Shown piece by piece: positions 1 to 6,810 of a stretch of 37,960 nt of DNA (position 1 is its first letter; each line of letters starts with the position of its first letter). Source of the stretch: Dehalococcoidia bacterium (GTDB lineage Bacteria; Chloroflexota; Dehalococcoidia; GIF9; AB-539-J10); the NCBI GenBank assembly GCA_030611085.1, contig JAUWQI010000002.1, forward strand, positions 1-37,960. The letters are read 5' to 3'. The notes under the pieces are model-generated. The model was given only the letters and a program-made list of their open reading frames with translations. It did not search any database and was not told the origin of the DNA. The translations under genes were made by a program, and so were the position numbers.

Positions 1-74
1 TCGCGTGCATGTCCATTCTCTCCATAGTCTGGCTTAACCTCCTTTATAGTGGTAGCCAGAGCATATCTTAAATA

Positions 75-135
75 CCTTCGGTTCGATTTTATGTGATTTA
101 ACAGCCTCCCCTTCGGTTTGATTTTAGATGATTCA
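75..135. repeat. Short imperfect direct repeat, two copies
   Basis: Two similar copies of about 26 bp (75-100 and 110-135) share the cores CCTTCGGTT and GATTTTA followed by GATT. They lie just upstream of the promoter-like sequence at 146-174. They could be binding sites or debris; nothing in the sequence decides this. Confidence 0.5.
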
Positions 136-145
136 ATTCGCTTCC

Positions 146-174
146 TTGACAAACCTTTGTAATTGTGCTACTTT
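146..174 (+). promoter_or_regulatory. Sigma70-type promoter for the candidate small RNA
   Basis: TTGACA (146-151), a 17-nt spacer and TACTTT (169-174). The -35 is perfect and the -10 is weak. The predicted start near 180 coincides with the first base of an 11-bp inverted repeat that closes the RNA described next, which supports both calls. Confidence 0.45.
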
Positions 175-179
175 TTAGG

Positions 180-345
180 TGTCCCAAGTAATCGGGCGGA
201 AACTTGGTGGGAGCTAAGTGCTGAGTAGGTGGAAGCTGAAAAGTGTGAGGATGTAAAAATCCCAGCACAAGGTAAGTGGAAGCTGAAAGGAAGGTGGTAG
301 GAAATCAAGGAGAGGCGAGGTTACTTGGGACAATTTTTGTTCGCA
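180..345 (+). ncRNA. Candidate structured small RNA, unrecognised family
   Basis: GTCCCAAGTAA (181-191) is exactly complementary to TTACTTGGGAC (321-331) and would close a domain of about 150 nt. Inside, GTGCTG (218-223) can pair with CAGCAC (263-268). A purine-rich 19-mer, GTAGGTGGAAGCTGAAAAG-like, occurs twice (225-243 and 272-290). A T-rich stretch follows the closing stem. There is no convincing open reading frame here. A promoter placed to start transcription at the stem supports a real transcript. I could not match it to RNase P, tmRNA, SRP RNA or a riboswitch. A divergent 6S RNA is the main named alternative, because it has a similar size and a closing stem. Confidence 0.45.
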
Positions 346-388
346 AAGCTTGCCTATCTTTGTAGTTTTTTGGTTACGTTAGCCTATC

Positions 389-427
389 CCCTTCACTATA
401 CTCTAGGGTTCTGGCTCACCGCAATGA
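389..427. repeat. Degenerate interspersed repeat
   Basis: This stretch resembles 3267-3305 inside nrdJ: CCCTTC, then CTA, a CTC/AGGG core, GGCTCAC and GCAA in the same order. It belongs to the short repeat families scattered through the window and lies just downstream of the HPRT fusion gene. The rest of the gap (332-457) shows nothing else. Confidence 0.5.
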
Positions 428-457
428 GAAACAGGGAATAGCAAGTAAAGGAAATTC

Positions 458-1900
458 TCACAACCCACCCTCCCTAATTAACTCAGGGTGGAGGATACCA
501 ATAAAGGGCAGATTACGGTATTCTCCTTTATAATCCAAGCCATAGCCAACTATAAACTCGTCGGGAATTTCAAAACCTATGTAGTCAAGAGGAATATTTA
601 CCAAACGGCGTGCTCTCTTATCGAGCAAGGTGCAGACACGAAGACTAGCAGGGTTGTGAGATGAGAGGTGCCTAAGGACATAATTTAGCGTCATGCCAGT
701 ATCTACAATATCCTCAACCATCAATACATGTTGCCCTGTTATGCTGCTATCAAGGTCTCTGGTTATTTTGACTGCCTGTCCATCACCACTGTAGTATGAG
801 ATAGCCATAAAATCCAGAGTGACTGGAAGAGAAAGATGCTGCATTAAGTCAGCCATAAAGCATACAACACCCTTTAGGATGCCCACTAATACTAGCTGCT
901 GACCGGCGTAATCGTGAGAGATACGTCTGGCCAGGGCCCTAACCCTTCGCTGAATTTGTGTGTGGCTATACAAAACCTGGTCGACTCCCTTCACTTTGGC
1001 TTCACCCAAAGGGCCATAACCATATTTGGCGAGGAGCTGAAGATAATCACCTTTGTTGAGAAGCCTAATATTAATTTCGGGGTAGAGTTCCTTGAGCTGG
1101 CGCATCTTGCGATTCTTTTCAGTTATCAGATTTTGTTTTAGAGTGGTAAGCTCAACATAGAGGTCTAACTCAGGTAAATAGAAATCAGGAGTAAACATTT
1201 CAGCTACCTCATCGCCTTTCCATTGAAGAGGAAAGGAACGAGGCTCATATAGCCATTCCATGCGATAAAAATCCAACCACTTGGCAAATTCCTCCTCACT
1301 GGGGTGAGCGAAACTAGTTGGTCTCAGCGAGGCTGTAGGCAATTGAGATGCTTGAGCTGATTTTATTCGCTTTTTGCTTACTTTATAGTCTTTCTCTACC
1401 AATTGATACAGCTCTGCTCTCTCCAAGAGGACAGCGCATATATCAGCAACGCTGAGGAGGAAACTTTTGTCAGCATCAGAAAATTGACAGGGCTCACGGG
1501 TATAAATTCTAATCTCTCCTTTAGCTTCTCCCTTGTTAAGTATAGGAACTCCTAGTATAGAAGATATTCCCTGTGCTTGTGCTACCTCAGGATGTTGAAC
1601 TCTTTCGTCTTTAGTGGCATCAGCAATAAATACCACTCTCCCCTCAAGAATGTCTGGGAGGCTTTTACGACCGTCAAGAGGACCTTTTCTTAAATAAAGG
1701 TCACTCAAACCGTGAGCACCTACAGTAATCAAATATTCTTTTTGAGTGTCGAGGAGTAAAATACGACAGCCATTTGCTGCAACAGTCTTTGCCGCACTTT
1801 TAGCGATAGAGTTACAAATCTTCCTCAAGCCAAAAGCTGAGTTGGCAAGTTTGTTTATCTGTTTAAGAGCTAAATAATAACTACCCCTCGAACCACCCAT
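458..1900 (-). CDS. GAF domain / PD-(D/E)XK-like / hypoxanthine phosphoribosyltransferase fusion protein
   Basis: The C-terminal third is a type I phosphoribosyltransferase of the HPRT kind, which salvages hypoxanthine or guanine with PRPP to make IMP or GMP. In the numbering from the upstream GTG, VEDIVDTGMT at about 405-414 is the PRPP-binding loop and LVGILKG at 348-354 the other conserved loop. Residues about 25-175 look like a GAF sensor domain. Residues about 210-300 look like a restriction-endonuclease-fold segment, FTPDFYLPE (PD at 248-249) then VELTT (E260), with Thr where the catalytic Lys is usual, so it may be inactive. HPRT alone is about 180 residues. A GTG at 1930 would overlap nrdJ by 23 bp. 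I prefer the ATG at 1900, 7 nt after the nrdJ stop and following GGATAGAG. The domain order is clear; the fusion's function is unknown. Confidence 0.85.
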   Translation of the reverse strand: MGGSRGSYYLALKQINKLANSAFGLRKICNSIAKSAAKTVAANGCRILLLDTQKEYLITVGAHGLSDLYLRKGPLDGRKSLPDILEGRVVFIADATKDERVQHPEVAQAQGISSILGVPILNKGEAKGEIRIYTREPCQFSDADKSFLLSVADICAVLLERAELYQLVEKDYKVSKKRIKSAQASQLPTASLRPTSFAHPSEEEFAKWLDFYRMEWLYEPRSFPLQWKGDEVAEMFTPDFYLPELDLYVELTTLKQNLITEKNRKMRQLKELYPEINIRLLNKGDYLQLLAKYGYGPLGEAKVKGVDQVLYSHTQIQRRVRALARRISHDYAGQQLVLVGILKGVVCFMADLMQHLSLPVTLDFMAISYYSGDGQAVKITRDLDSSITGQHVLMVEDIVDTGMTLNYVLRHLSSHNPASLRVCTLLDKRARRLVNIPLDYIGFEIPDEFIVGYGLDYKGEYRNLPFIGILHPELIREGGL

Positions 1901-1907
1901 TTTTACT

Positions 1908-4532
1908 CTATCCACATTTGGTGAAGCCACAATTGAGACAGATATTGCAGCCCTCCTGGTAAATCAAAGGACCACCGCACTCGGGACATTGCCCTGCCTG
2001 GTTGCTTCGCAGCTCCTTCACTGTGCTCAAGGCTTCAGCTTGCAATGACACTCCTTCACTTTTAGGATTTGGAATTTCGGATTTAGGATCTGCTCCAATA
2101 TATTTCTCAAGCACACTAGCAATAGCATCGGCACAGGACATAACGGCATGCCCTTGCTCCCAGGCAATGGAAGGACACCGAATGCCACGCAACTGCCTTA
2201 TAATGGAATCTAGGTCTATACCAGACCTTATAGCCAAAGATACAAGTCGGCTAATAGCCTCGAGCTGCGCTGCAGCGCAGCCGCCGGCTTTACCCAATGT
2301 GGAAAAAACCTCGCATATCCCCTGGTCATCAAAATTTACCGTTACATAGATGTAGCCGCATCCAGTGCTTACCCTCTCAGTTACGCCTGTGGTAAGTTTA
2401 GGTCTTTTTCTTGGAGCCAGTTTACCTTCAGCCTTCTTCCCTCCACCTACAGTGAGAACCTGACTTTCTCGGCTCCTATCCCGGTAAATAGTTATTCCTT
2501 TTAAGCCCTCCTCATAAGCCAGCATATATACCTTACTTACATCTTCTGGTGTTGCTTCGTAGGGGAAATTGACTGTCTTACTAACAGCACTATCAGTAAA
2601 CCTCTGAAAAGCAGCCTGTATCCTAACATGCCACTCTGGAGTTATGTCGTGGGCAGTAGCAAAGAGTTCTTTTATCTCCTCGGGAATATTTTCCATATCC
2701 TGAAGTTTTCCCCCTCCAGCTAATTCTCTCATTAGCTCAGGAGAATAGAAACCTCCCCTTTTGGCTGCCTCCTCAAAATAAGGATTTACCTCTACGAATT
2801 CCTCACCCTCGAGTATATGGCGCACATAGCTTAAGGCAAATACTGGTTCGATACCACTGGAACAATTGGCAATTATACTTAAGCTACCTGTGGGAGCAAT
2901 AGTAGTTCGAGAGGCATTTCGAAACCGAGGACCGTCAGGCACATCATAAATGCTCCCCTCGAAGGCAGGGAAAACGCCTCTCTCCTTGGCTAACTCTACT
3001 GAAGCTTTATCCGCCTCCTCAGATATGAACCTCATAACTCCTTCAGCAATACCAATTGCCTCTTCGCTATCGTAAGGAATGCCAAGCTGGATAAGCATAT
3101 CGGCAAAACCCATCACTCCCAACCCTATCTTCCTGGTGGCTTTCGTTCTTTCAGCTATTTCAGGCAAGGGATACCGATTAACATCAATAACATCATCGAG
3201 GAAGCGAACTGCTAGCTTGACTGTTTGAGCTAGCTTAGCATAGTCAATCTGAGCTTGCTTCGCTTCCCCTTCGCTACACTCAGGGCTTCGGCTCACTGCA
3301 ACGACGCTATGAGGGCAAATCATCATCTTAGCTAGATTTATAGAACCTAAGTTACAAGATTCGAAAGGAAGCAGAGGTTGTTCACCACAAGGATTGGTGC
3401 TTTCTATTCTGCCCAATTTGGGAGTAGGATTGTGTCGATTTATTTCATCCATAAAGACAATGCCCGGGTCACCGGTGTGCCAAGCCATATCAACTATTTT
3501 GTCAAATACCCCCTTGGCATTAAGCTTACTCTCCACCTCTCCAGTTCGCGGGTTCACCAGCTTATAATCTCCACCCTTCTCCACCGCTTTCATAAAGTCA
3601 TCGGTCACAGCTACTGAGAGATTAAAATTGGTTAAAGCCTCCGAGTCTCCTTTAGCTTCAATGAATTTTAAGATGTCAGGGTGGTCAATGGCTAGTATCG
3701 CCATATTAGCTCCACGGCGCATGCCACCTTGCTTTATAACATCAGTAGTGATATCAAAGGTTCGCATAAAGGAGACAGGGCCGCTAGCGACGCCGCCTGT
3801 AGAGCCAACCCTGTCCCTCTCCGGCCTGAGTCGGGAAAAAGAAAAACCAGTGCCTCCGCCACTCTTGTGAATTAAGGCAGTATATTTGACAGCATCAAAA
3901 ATGGATTCCATGGAGTCATCAATAGGGATAACAAAGCAAGCCGACAATTGCCCCAACTCGCGACCGGCATTCATCAATGTAGGGGAATTGGGTAGAAATT
4001 CCAAATTTGCCATTAGCTGATAAAATGCCTCCTCTACCGAGAGCCCGGAGTCGTTAGTCGCTAGTCCCGATTGCTGACTGCTGACTGCTGACTGCTGACT
4101 ATAGAGAGACTCGGCGGAGACAATATGCCTGGCTACACGGCGAAATAGCTCCTGTGGCGTTTCAACAACCTTTCCTTCCCCATCCTTCCCCAAATATCTC
4201 CTTTCCAGAACCCTTGAAGAGTTATCGCTAAGTTTGATTCCAGAAATAACTTGGCTACTAGCTTGGGGAGAAAATTCATCTGCAGTTAAAACTTCTTTAA
4301 CCATTGCTTGAAGTTGGGAAAGAGATATAGGCAGCCTAGGTTGTGGCGAAATAAATTCCTCCATACCGGGCAAGGGTTGAACCAGCTCCAAACGTTGGCT
4401 TACTTGCTCAGTGAATTTTTCCAACAATTTTCTGTCGCTTATACCCATGGATTCGGCAGCGGCGAAAACGGCTTGAGCTACTCCATCTCGACCAATAGAT
4501 TTTTGACTGGCTTTTTTACGAGTCTTGGGCAT
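1908..4532 (-). CDS. nrdJ: Adenosylcobalamin-dependent (class II) ribonucleoside-diphosphate reductase
   Basis: Reduces ribonucleotides to deoxyribonucleotides for DNA synthesis using a B12 radical, independent of oxygen. The body has NPCGEQPLLPFESCNLGSIN, the active-site loop with cysteines, LSACFVIPIDDSM carrying a redox cysteine, and APTGS-type loops. A TSCPD-like domain follows (GVTERVSTGCGYIYVTVNF onward). The C-terminus is a zinc-ribbon-like tail with CPECGG and CLNCGFTKCG. At 874 aa it is of ordinary length for the family, but three segments (about 144-165, 410-426 and 813-841) are translated interspersed repeats absent from the normal fold. It lies 2 bp past the nrdR stop, so it is probably cotranscribed with and controlled by nrdR. 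The identification is firm. Confidence 0.96.
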   Translation of the reverse strand: MPKTRKKASQKSIGRDGVAQAVFAAAESMGISDRKLLEKFTEQVSQRLELVQPLPGMEEFISPQPRLPISLSQLQAMVKEVLTADEFSPQASSQVISGIKLSDNSSRVLERRYLGKDGEGKVVETPQELFRRVARHIVSAESLYSQQSAVSSQQSGLATNDSGLSVEEAFYQLMANLEFLPNSPTLMNAGRELGQLSACFVIPIDDSMESIFDAVKYTALIHKSGGGTGFSFSRLRPERDRVGSTGGVASGPVSFMRTFDITTDVIKQGGMRRGANMAILAIDHPDILKFIEAKGDSEALTNFNLSVAVTDDFMKAVEKGGDYKLVNPRTGEVESKLNAKGVFDKIVDMAWHTGDPGIVFMDEINRHNPTPKLGRIESTNPCGEQPLLPFESCNLGSINLAKMMICPHSVVAVSRSPECSEGEAKQAQIDYAKLAQTVKLAVRFLDDVIDVNRYPLPEIAERTKATRKIGLGVMGFADMLIQLGIPYDSEEAIGIAEGVMRFISEEADKASVELAKERGVFPAFEGSIYDVPDGPRFRNASRTTIAPTGSLSIIANCSSGIEPVFALSYVRHILEGEEFVEVNPYFEEAAKRGGFYSPELMRELAGGGKLQDMENIPEEIKELFATAHDITPEWHVRIQAAFQRFTDSAVSKTVNFPYEATPEDVSKVYMLAYEEGLKGITIYRDRSRESQVLTVGGGKKAEGKLAPRKRPKLTTGVTERVSTGCGYIYVTVNFDDQGICEVFSTLGKAGGCAAAQLEAISRLVSLAIRSGIDLDSIIRQLRGIRCPSIAWEQGHAVMSCADAIASVLEKYIGADPKSEIPNPKSEGVSLQAEALSTVKELRSNQAGQCPECGGPLIYQEGCNICLNCGFTKCG
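2010..2092. repeat. Two interspersed repeats inside nrdJ
   Basis: One part (2010-2046) belongs to the family with CTTCACTGTGCTCAAGGCTTC and GCAATGACA. The other (about 2055-2092) belongs to the family TTAGGATTTGGAATTTCGGA, also seen at 15335-15372 and 31425-31450. Together they encode a non-conserved linker (PKSEIPNPKSEG and neighbours) before the C-terminal zinc-ribbon tail, and they preserve the frame. Confidence 0.75.
3256..3306. repeat. Interspersed repeat inside nrdJ
   Basis: The sequence resembles copies at 389-427, 2010-2046 and 7370-7396 (CTTCGCT, then CTCAGGG or CTCGCAATGAC). It encodes SVVAVSRSPECSEGEAKQAQ, breaking a normally continuous RNR segment between NLAKMM and the following helix, without changing the frame. 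Confidence 0.75.
4030..4100. repeat. GACTGCT-type tandem repeat inside nrdJ
   Basis: GACTGCT is repeated about four times next to a TCGTTAGTCGCTAGTC segment. In nrdJ it encodes a low-complexity stretch, YSQQSAVSSQQSGLATND. A related element (GCTGATGGCTGACGGCTGAC) sits inside the kinase gene at 18968-19002. The reading frame is kept in both. Confidence 0.75.
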
Positions 4533-4534
4533 TT

Positions 4535-5059
4535 TTACCTTCCTTGAGGACCGATTAAAGGATTCACCGACTCAGAAGACAACAAAGGTAATTGGTTTGC
4601 TGGAGTCACCACTCCACCCGCTGCCAAGTTATCCACCGTTTGTTTGAAATCGCCAATATCGGCGAACTCCCGATAAACACTAGCAAAGCGAATATAAGCT
4701 ATGTGGTCCAGTTCCTTTAACCCCTCCATAACCAAATCACCAATGTGAGAGCTAGAAACTTCCGTTCTGCCTTCCTTATAAAGCGCAGCTTCAATGTTAT
4801 CTATAAACTTGTCAATAGCGCCTGTAGGAAGAGGACGTTTCTCACAGGCCTTGCGGATGCCCAGGGAAAGTTTAGCTCGGTTGAATTCCTCGCGCCGCCC
4901 ATCCTTTTTAATAACAAAAATATTGTGTAGCTGTATGCGCTCATAAGTAGTAAAGCGGGCACCACAGGCAAGACATTTTCTTCTCCGCCTTATTACCTCA
5001 TCGAGGCCCCGAGAATCTATCACCCTTGATTCTAATCCACCACAATAAGGACACTTCAT
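4535..5059 (-). CDS. nrdR: Transcriptional repressor NrdR
   Basis: Zinc-ribbon and ATP-cone repressor of ribonucleotide reductase genes, which senses ATP/dATP. The N-terminal ribbon is MKCPYCGG with RRRRKCLACGARFTTYERI after it, followed by an ATP-cone (VIKKDGRREEFNRAKL onward). The 174-aa length from this start is near the usual 150-160, with a short extra C-terminal tail. I chose the ATG at 5059 because GGGGGA precedes it by about 5 nt and because the family begins exactly MxCPxC. The 22 extra codons to 5125 would run into the promoter. nrdJ follows after 2 bp, so NrdR most likely controls its own operon. Confidence 0.96.
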   Translation of the reverse strand: MKCPYCGGLESRVIDSRGLDEVIRRRRKCLACGARFTTYERIQLHNIFVIKKDGRREEFNRAKLSLGIRKACEKRPLPTGAIDKFIDNIEAALYKEGRTEVSSSHIGDLVMEGLKELDHIAYIRFASVYREFADIGDFKQTVDNLAAGGVVTPANQLPLLSSESVNPLIGPQGR

Positions 5060-5094
5060 AAATCCCCCAAGAATTGTGCTACAAGCAAATTTTA

Positions 5095-5125
5095 TCACAA
5101 TATGTAGTAAAAAAGCAACTGTCAA
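5095..5125 (-). promoter_or_regulatory. nrdR-nrdJ promoter with overlapping NrdR box
   Basis: On the minus strand TTGACA (5120-5125), a 17-nt spacer and TATTGT (5097-5102) form a strong sigma70-type promoter about 40 nt before the nrdR start. The 16-mer at 5095-5110 (plus strand TCACAATATGTAGTAA) matches the published NrdR-box consensus at about 12 of 16 positions, including the central CWATATNTWG pattern, and covers the -10. NrdR boxes usually come in pairs. A second, poorer match lies near the start codon (about 5067-5082). Confidence 0.6.
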
Positions 5126-5218
5126 CTGTCAGTTTTCTTACTCTGTATCCAAAATGAAGCAAAACTTTTTGCTAAAGTAATAAGCCGGGATACTTCTTCA
5201 ATTTGGTAAAGTTGCACT

Positions 5219-5353
5219 ATGGAAATGGGAGAGAGAGAAGGACTGTTTGAGAAATTGAAAGAACTGGACTATGCTTTGCCCCCGGAAGTTTGCTTTGTTT
5301 CCAGCGGTTATTCTGGATACTATAAGCACCGTTTGGCCATTGGAGAGTGGTAA
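5219..5353 (+). CDS. Possible 44-aa small protein
   Basis: An open frame starts at ATG 5219 and ends at TAA 5353, in the gap between nrdR and tRNA-Gly. The peptide starts MEMGEREGLFEKLKELDYAL and continues with PPEVCFVSSGYSGYYKHRL, which looks more protein-like than random sequence. There is no clear ribosome-binding site and I recognise no family. It may be a fragment of a lost gene. The remainder of 5126-5372 shows nothing else. Confidence 0.25.
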   Translation: MEMGEREGLFEKLKELDYALPPEVCFVSSGYSGYYKHRLAIGEW

Positions 5354-5372
5354 CGGCCTATTGATACAGAAA

Positions 5373-5444
5373 AGCGGGTGATGGGATTCGAACCCACGAC
5401 GTCTTACTTGGGAAGCAAGCACTCTACCGCTGAGTTACACCCGC
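5373..5444 (-). tRNA. tRNA-Gly (CCC)
   Basis: The reverse strand folds as a full cloverleaf: acceptor GCGGGTG/CACCCGC, D arm ACTC/GAGT, anticodon stem CTTGC/GTAAG with loop TTCCCAA (anticodon CCC), and T arm GTGGG-TTCGAAT-CCCAT. CCA is not encoded. It is 72 nt long. Confidence 0.93.
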
Positions 5445-5519
5445 AATTAACCATATTATCAAACTAGAAGCATACCGGTGTCAAGGTTTTGTCGGGTATC
5501 TTCCCCTCAAAAGAGACTG

Positions 5520-5645
5520 TTTACTCTGTCAGCCTGAGCGGTATGAAATTGCCTCGCAGAGTTTATCCTGGTGAGCCGAAGCTCTGACCGCAGTACAGAG
5601 GAAATTCTTCGGTCGCTTTGCCCCCTCAGAATGACACAAAGCGAA
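5520..5645. repeat. Interspersed repeats in intergenic gap
   Basis: The stretch contains TTCTTCGGTCGCTTTGCC and CCTCAGAATGACA, the reverse of the GTCATTCTGAGCGAAGCGAA family also found at 7820, 9316 and 15212. A second partial copy (GTCAGCCTGAGCGG) begins it. The rest of the 5445-5761 gap shows no gene. Confidence 0.7.
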
Positions 5646-5761
5646 GAGTCCACAACGACAAGGAAAACAAAGGACTCTCAGCCTATAGTCAAGAGTTAGT
5701 AGCCCTGGAGTGTAGCATTTGCCGATTCAGTTTACATATGGCAAAATTAAGCTTATAAAAA

Positions 5762-5853
5762 GGAGGGATCGCATAGTGGTCTAGTGCGGCCGCCTGCTAA
5801 GCGGTTATCCTGAGAAATCGGGATCGTGGGTTCAAATCCCACTCCCTCCGCCA
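5762..5853 (+). tRNA. tRNA-Ser (GCT), with encoded CCA
   Basis: Class II tRNA with acceptor GGAGGGA/TCCCTCC, anticodon stem GCCGC/GCGGT with loop CTGCTAA (anticodon GCT), a long variable arm (ATCCTGAGAAATCGGGAT), T arm GTGGG-TTCAAAT-CCCAC, discriminator G and an encoded CCA at 5851-5853. Confidence 0.94.
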
Positions 5854-5866
5854 TCGCAACCTGAAT

Positions 5867-6799
5867 ATGCCTTTTGAAAGACCTGCTATTATTCGTCCTC
5901 CCAGCGAGTGGAACAGCTACTATCTCCCTTTGACAAGCGGCTGCTCCAATAACACCTGCACTTTTTGCGATTATTATGGCTCCAAGCTCAGGGTAAGGGA
6001 AATTGATGAGGTTAAAAAAGAGGTTGATGCCTTAGCTTTATATGCTCAACATGGTATTTGCCTGCCAGATATTCCTCGCATAGCATATGCTATAGCACGA
6101 ACCTGGGATGGGGAAAAGGTATTCCTCCAGGATGGCGATGCCTTGGTTTATCCCTTCCCCAAGTTGAAAGAGTCTCTGGAGTACTTGAATGAGAAATTCC
6201 CGCACTTGGAAAGAGTTGGTATTTATGCCACAGCTCAAGATGTTTTGAGAAGAAGCGTGGAGGAACTTAGGAGCTTAAGAGAGCTTAAATTAGGCATTGC
6301 TTATATGGGTGTCGAGAGTGGCGATGATGAGGTGCTCAGGAAAGTCGGCAAAGGAGCAGATTATCACCAAATGGTTGAAGCGGGGAGGAAACTGAAGGAG
6401 GCAGGGATTACCTCTTCAATCACAGTTATTTTGGGGCTCGCTGGAGTTGAGGGAAGCGAGAAGCACGCGATTGAGACAGCCAAGATTCTCAGCGATATTG
6501 ACCCCGACTATGCGGGAGCGTTAACTTTAACTTTAGTTCCCAGTACTCCTCTCTATGAAGAATATCAAAGGGGCGATTTCCATCTTATTTCCCCATTTAA
6601 GTCTCTCGAGGAGTTAAAGATGATTATAGAAAACTCGAATTTTACTGACTGTTTTTTCAGTTCCATGCACGCCTCGAATTACTTTTCAGTTCGGGGGAGG
6701 CTACCGTATGATAAAGAAAGGATGATAAAGGAATTGAAAGACATCTTGGCGAAGGAAGACCCTTCTTTGCTTCGCCCCGAATTTTTAAGGGGATTATAA
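5867..6799 (+). CDS. Radical SAM protein
   Basis: Contains the iron-sulfur motif CSNNTCTFC (residues about 26-34) that binds the [4Fe-4S] cluster for SAM cleavage, an Elp3-like body with MGVESGDDEVLRKVGKG, and a GITSSITVILGLAG strand. The 310-aa length and the opening RPPSEWNSYYLPLTSGCSNN fit a widespread family annotated only as radical SAM, with no known reaction. It starts 13 nt after the CCA end of tRNA-Ser with no Shine-Dalgarno sequence, and no other start fits, so it may be translated from a processed tRNA transcript. The superfamily call is firm; the substrate is unknown. Confidence 0.85.
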   Translation: MPFERPAIIRPPSEWNSYYLPLTSGCSNNTCTFCDYYGSKLRVREIDEVKKEVDALALYAQHGICLPDIPRIAYAIARTWDGEKVFLQDGDALVYPFPKLKESLEYLNEKFPHLERVGIYATAQDVLRRSVEELRSLRELKLGIAYMGVESGDDEVLRKVGKGADYHQMVEAGRKLKEAGITSSITVILGLAGVEGSEKHAIETAKILSDIDPDYAGALTLTLVPSTPLYEEYQRGDFHLISPFKSLEELKMIIENSNFTDCFFSSMHASNYFSVRGRLPYDKERMIKELKDILAKEDPSLLRPEFLRGL

Positions 6800-6810
6800 A
6801 GATGGTGAGC

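Noticed and set aside
5198-5422. 74-aa minus-strand frame
   Set aside because: It runs through tRNA-Gly and reads the tRNA antisense context; no ribosome site and no protein character.
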